Origin: Lewinellaceae bacterium
GTDB taxonomy: Bacteria > Bacteroidota > Bacteroidia > Chitinophagales > Saprospiraceae
Direction of reading: 5' to 3'
NCBI GenBank assembly: GCA_020636315.1
Contig: JACJYA010000012.1
Location: 124,001-188,000 of the forward strand
DNA length: 64,000 nt
Of this stretch, positions 37,399 through 45,975 are shown one piece after another. The stretch's first letter is position 1. Each line of letters begins with the position of its first letter. The position numbers were made by a program, and so were the translations under genes. The notes below the pieces were generated by a model. The model was not told the DNA's origin. It did not search any database and worked only from the letters and a program-made list of their open reading frames with translations.

Positions 37399-37713
37399 CA
37401 GGAATGGATTATGGTTTTCGTTCAATGAGAACAATGGAGAAGGAAATTCGTTTTCAGGTTAGCGAATTTTCGCTGGAAAAGCAAAAATAAGAACTTCGGG
37501 CAAAAAACGGAATTAACCCGGTTTATTCTTATTTTAACTTTCCTTCAGCCGGGAGGCCCGGCTGAGGGTATAATTTTTAGCCGGAAAGCCCGGTTTGAAG
37601 AAATTAATAGGCCAACTCCATTGTTTTTGTCAGCTATTTAATAATTTGGCAATTTCCAAATTCGTTGTTTTCCAACAGCTACATTTTGAACACAAACTAA
37701 AAACCAAGCATTC
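37399..37713. other. Divergent promoter region between fadN and exbB
   Basis: This is 315 bases with no gene. AT-rich segments and a TTTTTG...AATAATTTGG stretch (about 37624-37655) near the exbB side could be a promoter, but spacing and consensus are imperfect. An imperfect GCCGGGAGGCCCGGC palindrome lies at about 37549-37563. Confidence 0.35.
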
Positions 37714-38403
37714 ATGTTGCAGCAAACCTTGTTGTTGTTTCAGGAGGCGGAAGGCCTCGACCGTGAATTCGGCACCCAAAGCCTTTTCGACATCATCGCC
37801 AAGGGTGGGACGCTCGGCATCCTCATCGTCCTGGTCCTTTTCGTCCTGTCCGTGATCGCCCTCTACATTTTTGTAGAACGTTACCTGACCATCAAGCGGG
37901 CCGGCCGTATTGATGAAAGTTTTATCAACAATATCCGGGCCAACGTACAGTCGGGTAACATACAGGGCGCCAAGGCCCTTTGCCAGACGACGGACTCTCC
38001 GGTGGCCCGGATGGTGGAAAAAGGTATTCAGCGGATCGGCAAGCCGTTGCGCGACATTGACGCAGCCATTGAGAATGTGGGCAACCTGGAGATATTTAAG
38101 CTGGAGAAAAACCTTTCTACGCTGGCCAGTATTGCCGGGGCTGCACCCATGATCGGCTTTTTCGGAACCGTAACGGGGATGATCCTGGCCTTCTACCGTA
38201 TGGCCACCGAACAGAATGTAACTCCGGACGTGTTGGCCGGTGGTATTTACCAGGCCCTCATCACCACTGCCTGTGGATTGTTCATCGGCATTCTGGCTTT
38301 TATAGGCTACAACATTCTGGTGGCCAACGTCGAGAAAGTGGTCTTTAAAATGGAAAGGACAACCGTCGAGTTTATGGACCTTCTGCAGGAGCCGACGGCG
38401 TAG
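37714..38403 (+). CDS. exbB: MotA/TolQ/ExbB proton channel protein
   Basis: This 229-residue inner-membrane channel subunit of a TonB-type energy transducer has a first membrane helix at about 30-55 (LGILIVLVLFVLSVIALYIF), a cytoplasmic loop, and two more helices (SIAGAAPMIGFFGTVTGMIL; GIYQALITTACGLFIGILAF) carrying the conserved G..GTV.GM and A..TT..GL motifs of the ExbB pore. It heads an operon with two exbD genes and a tonB-like gene, so it converts the proton gradient into force for outer membrane transport, or, in this phylum, possibly for gliding or secretion functions. Confidence 0.94.
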   Translation: MLQQTLLLFQEAEGLDREFGTQSLFDIIAKGGTLGILIVLVLFVLSVIALYIFVERYLTIKRAGRIDESFINNIRANVQSGNIQGAKALCQTTDSPVARMVEKGIQRIGKPLRDIDAAIENVGNLEIFKLEKNLSTLASIAGAAPMIGFFGTVTGMILAFYRMATEQNVTPDVLAGGIYQALITTACGLFIGILAFIGYNILVANVEKVVFKMERTTVEFMDLLQEPTA

Positions 38404-38503
38404 AGAACGGGAACCTGGTTAGAGTGTTTAATTGCCGGATGGTTAGATTGTTTAATTACCAGATTGCTCCACCATTGTTGCCTGAGCTTTCAAACCAAAG
38501 CTA

Positions 38504-38902
38504 ATGGGATTAAAGAAGAGAAATAAAGTCAATGCCGAGTTCAGCATGTCGTCTCTGACGGACATCATTTTTCTGTTGCTGATCTTTTTTATGCTGACGG
38601 CGACCTTTGTGCGCATTCAACCCTTTGAGTTACCGAAATCGGATTCCAAGACGGTTGCTTCTACTTCTATTGTTGTCACTATTGACAAGAGCGGCAAATT
38701 CACCGTGAACAATAATGAAGTGAGCAGTAGAAGCCTGGAGCAGGCTCTACGCATGGCGGTGCGGACTTCTGACAACCGCGAAAATGCCACCATTACCATC
38801 GTGGCTGAGGTTGGCACGCCTTTCGATAATGTAGTGCAGGTGATGGAAGCCGCCAACCGGTTGAAGGTCAATGCCATCATTGCCACTCAGCCCAAAACTT
38901 AA
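38504..38902 (+). CDS. exbD: ExbD/TolR biopolymer transport protein, copy 1
   Basis: This 132-residue protein has a short basic N-terminus (MGLKKRNKVNAEF), then the membrane helix with the essential Asp (SMSSLTDIIFLLLIFFMLTA) and a periplasmic domain (DKSGKFTVNNNEVSSRSLEQ...VVQVMEAANRLKVNAIIAT). It forms the ExbB-ExbD motor. It is 101 bases after exbB and 8 bases before a second exbD with an almost identical first 35 residues. Confidence 0.93.
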   Translation: MGLKKRNKVNAEFSMSSLTDIIFLLLIFFMLTATFVRIQPFELPKSDSKTVASTSIVVTIDKSGKFTVNNNEVSSRSLEQALRMAVRTSDNRENATITIVAEVGTPFDNVVQVMEAANRLKVNAIIATQPKT

Positions 38903-38910
38903 GAATCATT

Positions 38911-39312
38911 ATGGGACTAAAAAAAAGGAGTAAGGTCAGTGCGGAATTCAGCATGTCGTCTCTGACGGATATCATTTTTCTGTTGCTGATCTTTTTCATG
39001 TTGACTTCCTCTCTGGTGGCGCCCAATGCGCTCAACCTCAAACTGCCCAGCAGTTCCAAATCCAGTTCGCCTTCCACCGAACGGATCGATGACGTACGGA
39101 TCAGCCGGGGAGGGAACTATTACTTCAACAACCGAAGCATATCGCTGCAAGGGCTCGAGTCAGAAATGGAACGCCTGGCGCGCCGGGCCCGCAACCCGGC
39201 GATCACCATCTCCCCGGATCCCGGCACCCCGACCGAGCACGTCGTGGCCGTCATGGACATCGCCATGCGTTACCGCATCAACGGCGTGCTGGCCACCGAG
39301 GGGATGAAGTAA
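38911..39312 (+). CDS. exbD: ExbD/TolR biopolymer transport protein, copy 2
   Basis: This 133-residue paralogue of the preceding gene has the same N-terminal and membrane segment (KVSAEFSMSSLTDIIFLLL, Asp conserved) but a diverged periplasmic domain (LKLPSSSKSSSPSTERIDD, VVAVMDIAMRYRINGVLA). The tandem pair may build a heteromeric ExbD stalk, as reported for several Bacteroidota. Confidence 0.93.
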   Translation: MGLKKRSKVSAEFSMSSLTDIIFLLLIFFMLTSSLVAPNALNLKLPSSSKSSSPSTERIDDVRISRGGNYYFNNRSISLQGLESEMERLARRARNPAITISPDPGTPTEHVVAVMDIAMRYRINGVLATEGMK

Positions 39313-39401
39313 GTTTAACGTTAAAGAATTGATAAATAGTGGGGTAGAGGAATGTTAAAGCCTGTTTAACCGTTAAATAGTTTACAAGAAAAAGCATTAC
39401 T

Positions 39402-40283
39402 ATGGCATACGATACTTCCGTCACCCGCGATGACGAGCAGAACAAAAAGCGGGGCATGATCATCAGTGTGGCGCTTCACGTTGTCATTATTATGATGGCG
39501 CTTTTGCCGTTGCTCACCTTCCCCGACCCGCCGCCGGGGCAGGCGGGTATCCTGGTCAACCTGGGCCTGCCCGATGAAGGCCAGGGAGTTGAGAATGCCG
39601 GCCCGGCTGAGCCGGCCGTATCGGAAGAAACACCGCAACCTCCACAGGAAGAAGCGGCTCCGCCTCCACCGGCATCCAAACCTGAGCCTGAACCAAAAAA
39701 GGAGGTCATCACTACTGAAGACCCCAATCAGGTAGCCATCCGTAAAGAACAGGAGCGCAAAGAACGGGAACGCCAGCAGCAAATCGAAGAACAACGCCGC
39801 GAACAGGAGCGACTGGAACAGGAACGCCGCGAACAGGAAGCCCGCGAGAAAGCCGCCCGCGAAGCTAAGGAACGGGAAGCCCAGGAATTGAAAAATACCA
39901 TCGGGGGGCTTTTCGGAGAAGGTGAAGGCAAAGGGAATACCGGTAAACCCGGCAATCAGGGGGACCCGGGAGGAGACCCCAACGCCGACCGGGTCACCGG
40001 CATCTCGACCGGATCCGGAGTGGTGGAAGGTTTCGGTGGCCGTGGGGTAGTGCGTTCTGATAAACCTCAGGACAATTCGCAGGACCAGGGTACCGTAGTG
40101 GTAAAGGCGTGTATCGACAGCAACGGCAACATCATCAGTGCTGAATTTACCCAGGCCGGCTCTACGGCAACCTCCAGCCGGTTGAAGCAGCTCGCTGTGG
40201 ATTCCGCCAAACGCTGGAAATTTGCCCCCGGCAATGTAGATAAGCAATGCGGTAGGATCATCTTCAATTTCCGCCTGAATTAA
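39402..40283 (+). CDS. tonB: TonB-like energy transducer with Pro- and Glu/Arg-rich stalk
   Basis: This is a 293-residue protein. A single N-terminal membrane helix (MIISVALHVVIIMMALLPLL, with the SxxxH-type residue pair) follows a short charged cytoplasmic end. Residues 60-105 are Pro/Glu-rich, and 110-165 are a very charged helix (runs of ERKERERQQQIEEQRREQER) long enough to span the periplasm. A Gly-rich segment leads to a C-terminal TonB-like domain (VVVKACIDSNGNIISAEF, SAKRWKFAPGNVDKQCGRII). It probably couples the ExbB/D motor to outer membrane receptors. Last gene of the operon, closed by a strong terminator. Confidence 0.9.
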   Translation: MAYDTSVTRDDEQNKKRGMIISVALHVVIIMMALLPLLTFPDPPPGQAGILVNLGLPDEGQGVENAGPAEPAVSEETPQPPQEEAAPPPPASKPEPEPKKEVITTEDPNQVAIRKEQERKERERQQQIEEQRREQERLEQERREQEAREKAAREAKEREAQELKNTIGGLFGEGEGKGNTGKPGNQGDPGGDPNADRVTGISTGSGVVEGFGGRGVVRSDKPQDNSQDQGTVVVKACIDSNGNIISAEFTQAGSTATSSRLKQLAVDSAKRWKFAPGNVDKQCGRIIFNFRLN

Positions 40284-40291
40284 AATTGATC

Positions 40292-40350
40292 GCAAACAAA
40301 AACAGGGGCGCCGGTGCCAATATTTGGCCGGCGCCCCTGTTTTTGTTTGC
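40292..40350. terminator. Bidirectional hairpin terminator after tonB
   Basis: A perfect 23-bp inverted repeat (GCAAACAAAAACAGGGGCGC... with its complement) has a 13-base loop. The GC core GGGGCGCCGG is flanked by A-run and T-run, so it can work in both directions. Confidence 0.92.
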
Positions 40351-40506
40351 CCGGCTACCTTTTTATATCCTTAACAGATGGGTTAAACTTGTGTGAATGG
40401 AGCCGGAAAACTGTGGCCAGGCGGTTTCCCTGGCGTTTAATGTATAGTAAGAGGGACAGAAACCGTTCCTCCGATATCATCAAACGCAACTCCAAAGAAA
40501 CAAGCC

Positions 40507-40725
40507 ATGTACGGAAAAAAGCCAAACAAACAGAAAATGAGATGGGGCGCAGCCGGCCAGTGCCTGCTGATCATTCTATCCTTCCTTCCGGTGTGGTTAC
40601 TGCGAGCCAATGAAGCCCCCGAGCCGGTTCCCGCCGGACAGGATACCATCACCATCGGCGATTCCTATTTTCATTGGACGGCAACCAACGAAACGGCTAA
40701 TCCGCTGGAGGTTCCCAGGCCGTAG
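40507..40725 (+). CDS. Small membrane or secreted protein, unknown
   Basis: This possible 72-residue product has a basic start (MYGKKPNKQKMRWG), one hydrophobic helix (QCLLIILSFLPVWLLRA), then a short acidic/polar tail (QDTITIGDSYFHWTATNE). No family is recognised. ATG at 40507 sits in good context and the composition is protein-like, but it is short and isolated between the tonB terminator and folC. Confidence 0.4.
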   Translation: MYGKKPNKQKMRWGAAGQCLLIILSFLPVWLLRANEAPEPVPAGQDTITIGDSYFHWTATNETANPLEVPRP

Positions 40726-40836
40726 TTTTGTTATTCGTTATTCGTGAATTGCCGGGCTGAGAAAAACAAAAAAGAATACCGAATTCGCAAAAACCTCTAG
40801 TTTTGCGGAGGCCATTTGGCCTAAAAGCAAAAATCC

Positions 40837-42138
40837 ATGCCCTCCAGTAATGATCAATACCAGGAAACGCTGGAATTTCTCTACGGCCAGTTGCCAATGT
40901 TCCAGCGCATAGGCCCGGCGGCCTTCAAAAAAGACCTTTCCAATATCCGGAAGCTTTGTGAGGCCCTTGGCCATCCCGAGCGGAAATTTCCAAGCCTTCA
41001 TATTGCCGGCACCAACGGTAAGGGGTCAACTGCCCACATGCTGGCCGCGGTGCTCCAGGCGGGTGGCCGTCGGGCCGGGCTTTATACTTCACCTCACTAC
41101 CGCGATTTTCGCGAGCGGATCAAGATCAATGGCCGATATATCCCAAAGCGGCAGGTTGTCGATTTTGTAGAACGGTGCCTGCCTTTGTTTTCAGACATTC
41201 AGCCATCTTTTTTTGAGATCACCGTGGCAATGGCCTTTGACTACTTTGCCCGGCAGGAAGTAGATATTGCCATTATTGAGGTGGGCCTGGGAGGACGGCT
41301 GGATTCCACCAACATCCTGCTGCCGGAACTTTGTATTATCACCAATATCAGTTTTGACCATACGGATTTTCTGGGAGACACCCTGCCGCTCATTGCTGCC
41401 GAGAAAGCCGGAATCATCAAACCGGGTGTTCCGGTGGTAGTGGGAGAAACGCTACCGGAAACCCGCTCTGTTTTTCTGGAGAAGGCAGGCAGCCTGCAGG
41501 CTCCCATTATATTTGCCGACCAGCACTATCAGGCCATACAGCAGGATGCCTCTTTGTCTCATACTTCCTATCACGTTTACAAGGAGGGGCGATTGTTGTA
41601 CGAAAACCTGAAGTTGAATGCTCACGGCCCTTATCAGTACAAAAACCTTCAAACCTCCCTTCAGGCCATGGAGTGGTTCCCTGCGCCATTTAGGGCAACA
41701 GAAGCAGAGATCCGTAAAGGCCTTTATTCTCTCAGGGATTATACCCGCCTGCTGGGCAGGTGGCAGGTGTTAAGTGAGCGGCCGACCATTCTCTGCGACA
41801 GTGCTCACAACGAAGCCGGAATGGAACTGGCTATGAGCGCGCTCAGGAAACTTCCTTATGCCGGCCTTCACATAGTTCTGGGCACAGTGAGTGATAAGGA
41901 TCCCCGAAGGCTGTTGCGCCACCTGCCTTCTGAAGCCCATTATTATTTTGCTCGTCCGGACATTCCCCGCGGGCACGATGCGGAACTGCTCAGGGAGAAA
42001 GCCGTTGAAATGGGCCTTAGAGGGAAGGCTTACAGCTCGGTGCGCAATGCCCTGCGGGCTGCACGGCGCCATGCCCGGCCGGAAGACCTGATCTATGTTG
42101 GTGGAAGTATTTTTGTAGTAGCGGAAGTGGTGAGGTGA
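40837..42138 (+). CDS. folC: Bifunctional folylpolyglutamate synthase/dihydrofolate synthase
   Basis: This 433-residue cytoplasmic Mur-ligase-family enzyme adds glutamate to dihydropteroate and to folates. It shows the ATP-binding P-loop (HIAGTNGKGSTAHMLAAVL), the omega-loop region (GLYTSPHYRDFRERIKING), the DHTDFLG motif (TNISFDHTDFLGDTLPLIA with the following EKAGIIKPG), and the C-terminal ligase domain with CDSAHNEAGM. Length and order are typical. Its 3' end lies 39 bases from the convergent BrkB-family gene. Confidence 0.94.
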   Translation: MPSSNDQYQETLEFLYGQLPMFQRIGPAAFKKDLSNIRKLCEALGHPERKFPSLHIAGTNGKGSTAHMLAAVLQAGGRRAGLYTSPHYRDFRERIKINGRYIPKRQVVDFVERCLPLFSDIQPSFFEITVAMAFDYFARQEVDIAIIEVGLGGRLDSTNILLPELCIITNISFDHTDFLGDTLPLIAAEKAGIIKPGVPVVVGETLPETRSVFLEKAGSLQAPIIFADQHYQAIQQDASLSHTSYHVYKEGRLLYENLKLNAHGPYQYKNLQTSLQAMEWFPAPFRATEAEIRKGLYSLRDYTRLLGRWQVLSERPTILCDSAHNEAGMELAMSALRKLPYAGLHIVLGTVSDKDPRRLLRHLPSEAHYYFARPDIPRGHDAELLREKAVEMGLRGKAYSSVRNALRAARRHARPEDLIYVGGSIFVVAEVVR

Positions 42139-42176
42139 GACAACTATCGGGAGGCCTGGAGGTAGCCAGTATTTTT

Positions 42177-43109
42177 CTACTGTTCAGGCGAAGGTTCTTC
42201 AATAATCTTTTGCCTGACCCGCACCGAAAAAGAATTGGGAGATATCTCTCCTCTTTTGAGCTGAATGTATTCCCGGGTGAAGACCCCTCCAAAAAGAAAT
42301 ATGATAGATGCGTAAAATACCCACAACAAGATAACCATTACGGACCCGGCGGCTTCGTATAGGTTGGCTGCCTGGCTGTTGGAAATATAGAAGTTGATGA
42401 GCAACTTCCCTGCCTGAAATAAAACAGAGGTAACCAGGGCTCCCACAATGGTGTCCCTCCAGGATAGCATGACATCGGGAAGATAACGGAAGATCAGGCC
42501 GAAAAGAAAGGTAATGATCAGGAAGGGAAACAACTCTGATGCGATGGTGGCTATTATTAACGATACTTCAGGGATGAACCGGGAAAAGTAGGAGCCGAGG
42601 GTATCGATCAGGGCGGTCAGTACCAGAGAGACGAGGAGTATGAAAGCGATACTGAGCAGGAGCGCAAAAGAGATCAGGCGGTCGCGCAGCATCTTCAGCC
42701 ATCCGCTGGATTTGGGTTTGGGTTTGACCCCGAAGATGCGGTTCAGGGCATTCTGGATGGTGACGAAAACCGTAGTTGAGGTAAAGAAAAGAACGGCAAT
42801 ACTAATAGCCGATGCCCACCAGGTACCTTCGAACAGGCCGATCCGGTCGAGCGTGCTGGCCAGTGACTGAGCGCTTTCCTTGCCAACCAGCCCGGAGATC
42901 TCCCCGAATATCGTCTGTCTCATCGTGGCTCTGTCGTAGAAAATAGTAGTGGTGAAAAGGATCACCATCAGCATAGGGGGGAGAGAAAAAATGGTGTAAT
43001 AGGCCAGCCCTGCAGCGTAAGTGAAAACATCCTCCTGCAGAAATCGCTGGATACTCCGCTTCAGGACTTTCCAGTAAAAAGTGAGGGAAGAAAGGGCTCT
43101 GCGGATCAT
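42177..43109 (-). CDS. YihY/BrkB-family inner membrane protein
   Basis: This 310-residue protein has six predicted membrane helices. Family signatures are AAGLAYYTIFSLPPMLMVI near the N-terminus, FFTSTTVFVTIQNALNRIFGV, and the C-terminal LYEAAGSVMVILLWVFYASIIFLFG. The family was once called ribonuclease BN in error; its function is unsettled (transport or stress roles proposed). Its start overlaps the stop of the small gene upstream by four bases (ATGA), so the genes 43782-42177 form a tightly coupled operon. Confidence 0.9.
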   Translation of the reverse strand: MIRRALSSLTFYWKVLKRSIQRFLQEDVFTYAAGLAYYTIFSLPPMLMVILFTTTIFYDRATMRQTIFGEISGLVGKESAQSLASTLDRIGLFEGTWWASAISIAVLFFTSTTVFVTIQNALNRIFGVKPKPKSSGWLKMLRDRLISFALLLSIAFILLVSLVLTALIDTLGSYFSRFIPEVSLIIATIASELFPFLIITFLFGLIFRYLPDVMLSWRDTIVGALVTSVLFQAGKLLINFYISNSQAANLYEAAGSVMVILLWVFYASIIFLFGGVFTREYIQLKRGEISPNSFSVRVRQKIIEEPSPEQ

Positions 43110-43429
43110 AAACCTTTATCATCTTTTTCCGGCTGGCCGTTTTCGGTTTCAGGGCCTTCAAAGAATTGCCCGACGGTATGTAAAGCCTGTTCGGCAAAAA
43201 GCAGCCATTCGGGTTTTTTGCCATCGTCGGGCTGTTTGCTGAAAATGAGAGAAGCAAGGCTGCCAATTCCGAGGGGGACGAGCACCCCGGTAATGAATGC
43301 TCTTCTGGCTTCCCGCCCGGTTTGCCGAAGGCTGTGGAAAAGCCCCATGCGCGTGACTTTCATTTCAAGGCGAAGCTCCTCTTTGCGCCGGCGCAGGTCT
43401 GCCAATCCATTTATTTCATTCTCTTTCAT
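43106..43429 (-). CDS. Small protein of unknown function in BrkB-holin operon
   Basis: This 107-residue protein has a charged amphipathic N-terminus (ADLRRRKEELRLEMKVTRMG), a probable single membrane segment (FITGVLVPLGIGSLASLIF) and an acidic tail. No family name is known to me. Four-base overlaps with the genes on both sides (start with the holin-like gene, stop with BrkB) indicate translational coupling and a shared envelope role. Confidence 0.82.
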   Translation of the reverse strand: MKENEINGLADLRRRKEELRLEMKVTRMGLFHSLRQTGREARRAFITGVLVPLGIGSLASLIFSKQPDDGKKPEWLLFAEQALHTVGQFFEGPETENGQPEKDDKGL

Positions 43430-43782
43430 TTGACTGCGAAGAAAATTTTTATGATCCTGGAAACGATTGGGTTAGTGATCAGTAAACGCCGGAATAAAAC
43501 GACGACGAACGTGAGGACGGCGTAAACTCCTCCGACGATGAGAAAACCCTGAACGAATGACCCCAGGCGTTGCCCCAGGTAAATACTCAGGGCCACGGAT
43601 AAAAATCCAGAGACAAAGAAGGCCAGTTGAAGGACTACAACGGTAGTAATAGCAGAGGAAATAGCCATGGAGACCCGTTCGGCAATATCAAGTTTGGTAT
43701 ATTCCGCCTGTTGCTCGATGTAGGCTTTGGCGTAACCATACGCCTCGCCGGATGACTCCATGATGCCGTCAGGTATTTTCAT
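43426..43782 (-). CDS. Phage holin superfamily III-like membrane protein (DUF1469 type)
   Basis: This 118-residue protein has an N-terminal amphipathic helix (EAYGYAKAYIEQQAEYTKLD), then two close membrane helices (TTVVVLQLAFFVSGFLSVALS; GFLIVGGVYAVLTFVVVLF). The layout matches the putative Actinobacteriophage holin family found on many chromosomes beside YtxH-like and DUF883-like genes. It is not evidence of a prophage here: no phage gene lies nearby. Probably an envelope stress protein. Confidence 0.8.
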   Translation of the reverse strand: MKIPDGIMESSGEAYGYAKAYIEQQAEYTKLDIAERVSMAISSAITTVVVLQLAFFVSGFLSVALSIYLGQRLGSFVQGFLIVGGVYAVLTFVVVLFRRLLITNPIVSRIIKIFFAVK

Positions 43783-43883
43783 GTTATTAGGGTAAGGTAG
43801 TTAGTGATGGTCACTGTCAATATTGAACACGGGGCAGGAACCAGCTGGAAGGCCCTGCCCTGTGTTTCGAGGTTTTAAGCGGG

Positions 43884-44291
43884 CTAGCTCTTATTAGACA
43901 CTTTCTGAAGCTCTTTCGCTCTCTTTTTGATGTTTGTCAGCGCGTAATCGACCCCAGCTTTGAAATCTTTATTGACAACATCGAGCTTTTCCTCAGTCGC
44001 TCCCTTTAGCCATTGGGCTTTTTCTTTGAAGGTTTCGCCGGTATTGGCCATGAATTCGCGGCTCCGGTCAACAGCATGGTTTACATCATCGGAAAACTTG
44101 CTTGCTTTTTCGCGGACTTCCTCGCTGAGGTGCTCGAACTCCCGGCGGGCCTTTTCGCTCATTTCACCCACTTTTTCCCCGGCGTCGTGCCGTACTTTGC
44201 GCCCTTTATCGCTGTTCAGGAAAAGGCCGATGGCAGCTCCGGCCACCAGTCCTAATCCAAGGGCTACTCTTTCTCTGGTTCTGTCTTTCAT
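43884..44291 (-). CDS. YtxH domain-containing protein
   Basis: This 135-residue protein has a glycine-rich N-terminal membrane helix of YtxH type (VALGLGLVAGAAIGLFLNSDKGRKVR) and a long charged helical tail (EKVGEMSEKARREFEHLSEEV onward). ATG at 44291 (MKDRTRER) is the family-like start; a 22-residue extension to 44357 is unlikely. YtxH proteins are small general-stress membrane proteins. It probably leads the operon with the holin-like and BrkB genes, 101 bases downstream. Confidence 0.85.
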   Translation of the reverse strand: MKDRTRERVALGLGLVAGAAIGLFLNSDKGRKVRHDAGEKVGEMSEKARREFEHLSEEVREKASKFSDDVNHAVDRSREFMANTGETFKEKAQWLKGATEEKLDVVNKDFKAGVDYALTNIKKRAKELQKVSNKS

Positions 44292-44682
44292 AATGGTTTG
44301 ATTTTTATGGTTAATATGGTGATAAAATGCTTTCGGAACGCTTTGAACTTTGTTCATAAAAATTAGCCTGAGCCTCTGGTAAAGGTTCTATATAATGAAC
44401 AAGCCGGAAGCCGGAGGTGTTCGAATAAAGAGTGAAGTTGTCAACAAAATACTCAACTTTTATCTCCTGGTTCTCGTAAAAAAGAGAACGATGTTGTATG
44501 CATTCACATTTTCAATAATATCGGCATCCGGGGATAATTTAATATTTTACTATTCTTGGAATAAATTGGGAGAAAGGGTTTGAAGGCGAAAGTGCTACAG
44601 CGGCTTTGCTCAGGAATATAGCCGGGTAATGCCCTGTGAAAAACTAAACTTCTTCCCGGCAAAAAAAAACAGAGGCGATAAA
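44292..44682. other. Divergent intergenic region between ytxH-like and XRE regulator genes
   Basis: This is 391 bases of AT-rich DNA with no convincing gene. It must hold promoters for both directions, and the regulator could act here on its neighbour, but no operator-like palindrome stood out. Confidence 0.35.
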
Positions 44683-45219
44683 ATGGACCTTACCAGTTAT
44701 TTATCAAAGAATATCAGGTTTCTCCGAAAATCCAGGCAGTGGAGCCAGGAAGAGCTCGCTCGCCACCTGGGTATTAAAAGGAGTAATATTGCTGCCTATG
44801 AAAGCAAAAATGTGGAGCCACGCCTGAGCCTTCTGCTTAAAATGGCTAAACTCTTTAATGTGAATATGGCCGAATTCATCCATAAAGATATAAGTAGCGT
44901 GGGTAGAGTCCAGGAACCCTTTGAACAATCCCCGGAAAGTGAAACTCCGGATAGGGTAGAACCGGTTGAATTGCCGGCTGACCTGGATGAAACCGTACTG
45001 GAGGAATTTGTAGAAAGGTCGGTAAGTATCCGAAAGATGCTGGAGGGCTTTAAGATATTCTATAAATTTAAAAAGGAGCGGCAGGAAAAAGAAGGCGTGG
45101 CCAACGGAAAACCCAATATTGATATTGACAATTTTCTTAACCTTATAGAACACATGCTTTCACTAAATGAGGGAGTGATCGAATTGCTTGAAAAGGCAAA
45201 AAAACAGCAGGCCATCTGA
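44683..45219 (+). CDS. XRE-family helix-turn-helix regulator
   Basis: This 178-residue protein has an N-terminal HTH_3 domain (IRFLRKSRQWSQEELARHLG, IKRSNIAAYESKNVEPRLSL, residues about 8-65). The C-terminal part is acidic then helical (FKIFYKFKKERQEKEGV; FLNLIEHMLSLNEGVIELLE) and probably makes dimers. ATG at 44683 is preferred because the HTH then begins at the usual distance; an upstream ATG at 44629 adds 18 unlike residues. It is divergent from the ytxH-like gene, a likely target. Confidence 0.9.
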   Translation: MDLTSYLSKNIRFLRKSRQWSQEELARHLGIKRSNIAAYESKNVEPRLSLLLKMAKLFNVNMAEFIHKDISSVGRVQEPFEQSPESETPDRVEPVELPADLDETVLEEFVERSVSIRKMLEGFKIFYKFKKERQEKEGVANGKPNIDIDNFLNLIEHMLSLNEGVIELLEKAKKQQAI

Positions 45220-45238
45220 TCGTCCTCCATCAGTATTA

Positions 45239-45387
45239 GACTTTGGACGAACTCTGGGAAAAGTCGGAAGTGCGAAGTCGGAAGTCGGAATGGAGCCAAG
45301 GATGAGCGCCAAACGCCCGTTTTCCGACTTCCGATTTCCGACTTAACGGAAGGTCTCAAAGGGCATTTCTCAGAACGTCCAAAGTCC
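45239..45387. mobile_element. 149-bp imperfect palindrome between convergent genes
   Basis: The outer arms GACTTTGGACG (45239-45249) and CGTCCAAAGTC (45376-45386) enclose repeated GTCGGAAGTCGGAA (left) and TTCCGACTTCCG (right). It can fold into one long stem. It sits between the stops of the XRE and thioredoxin-like genes, so it may double as a two-way terminator. The AAGTCGGAAGTCGGAA type of repeat looks like a genome-wide intergenic repeat. Confidence 0.55.
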
Positions 45388-45390
45388 AAA

Positions 45391-45717
45391 TCAGTACAAC
45401 CCTTCCAGGAGCCTCCTGATCTTTTGCGTACTTGCTACTCCGAAGAAATGAGCGGCAACCTTTCCCTTGACAAAAACGAGCGTCATAGGAAATTTTCTTA
45501 TGCGGTAGCGGTGGGCTATCTCCGTACACCTCTCTACATCAGCTCTGAAAAAGATAAGGTCTGCTTTTGTCTCACTGGCAAACCTTCTGAATACTGCGAT
45601 CAGTATATCGCCACTGGCTACCCCCGCTTTCAGAAAAGCAACGACAACGGGCTTGGGGCAAGCTAAAACCTCTGCATCAAAACTACTGGGGGTAATTTCT
45701 CTTGGCCATTCCTTCAC
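45391..45717 (-). CDS. Thioredoxin-fold protein lacking the CxxC active site
   Basis: This 108-residue protein follows the thioredoxin pattern: SSFDAEVLACPKPVVVAFL, then the helix after the active site (ILIAVFRRFASETKADLIF), ADVERCTEIAHRYRIRKFPMTLVFVKGK with the conserved cis-Pro, and a final helix (TQKIRRLLEGLY). Where WCGPC should be it reads KAGVASGD, so both redox cysteines are gone. It cannot act as a normal thioredoxin; a chaperone-like or binding role is possible. The frame is intact and the cis-Pro kept, suggesting a maintained protein rather than decay. Confidence 0.8.
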   Translation of the reverse strand: MKEWPREITPSSFDAEVLACPKPVVVAFLKAGVASGDILIAVFRRFASETKADLIFFRADVERCTEIAHRYRIRKFPMTLVFVKGKVAAHFFGVASTQKIRRLLEGLY

Positions 45718-45975
45718 AACAAGGTTTTATCTTTTCCAACGCGTGCTCTTTTGCCCATGTTCACCTTAGAATAAATGAATTTTCTAATTAAAGTATGGCT
45801 ATTTTATTCACCTTTTTCATTAAATAAGATTATATTGATTAAATATAATCAAAAATTGTGAATAAATTTGGGCTTTCTCCTTGTTTTTCGGGCGATTTGG
45901 GGTTTGGCATGGCTTTTGCACTATAATTTGTGTAAAATTTTAACATCATTGTAGTTGTAAAAATAAATTGCACAT

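Noticed and set aside
43426..43782. Prophage, suggested by the holin-like gene
   Set aside because: No other phage gene nearby; this holin-like family is a common chromosomal partner of YtxH and BrkB genes.
44395..44583. 62-codon frame between ytxH and the XRE gene
   Set aside because: AT-rich chance frame with no family pattern; the region is more likely promoter DNA.
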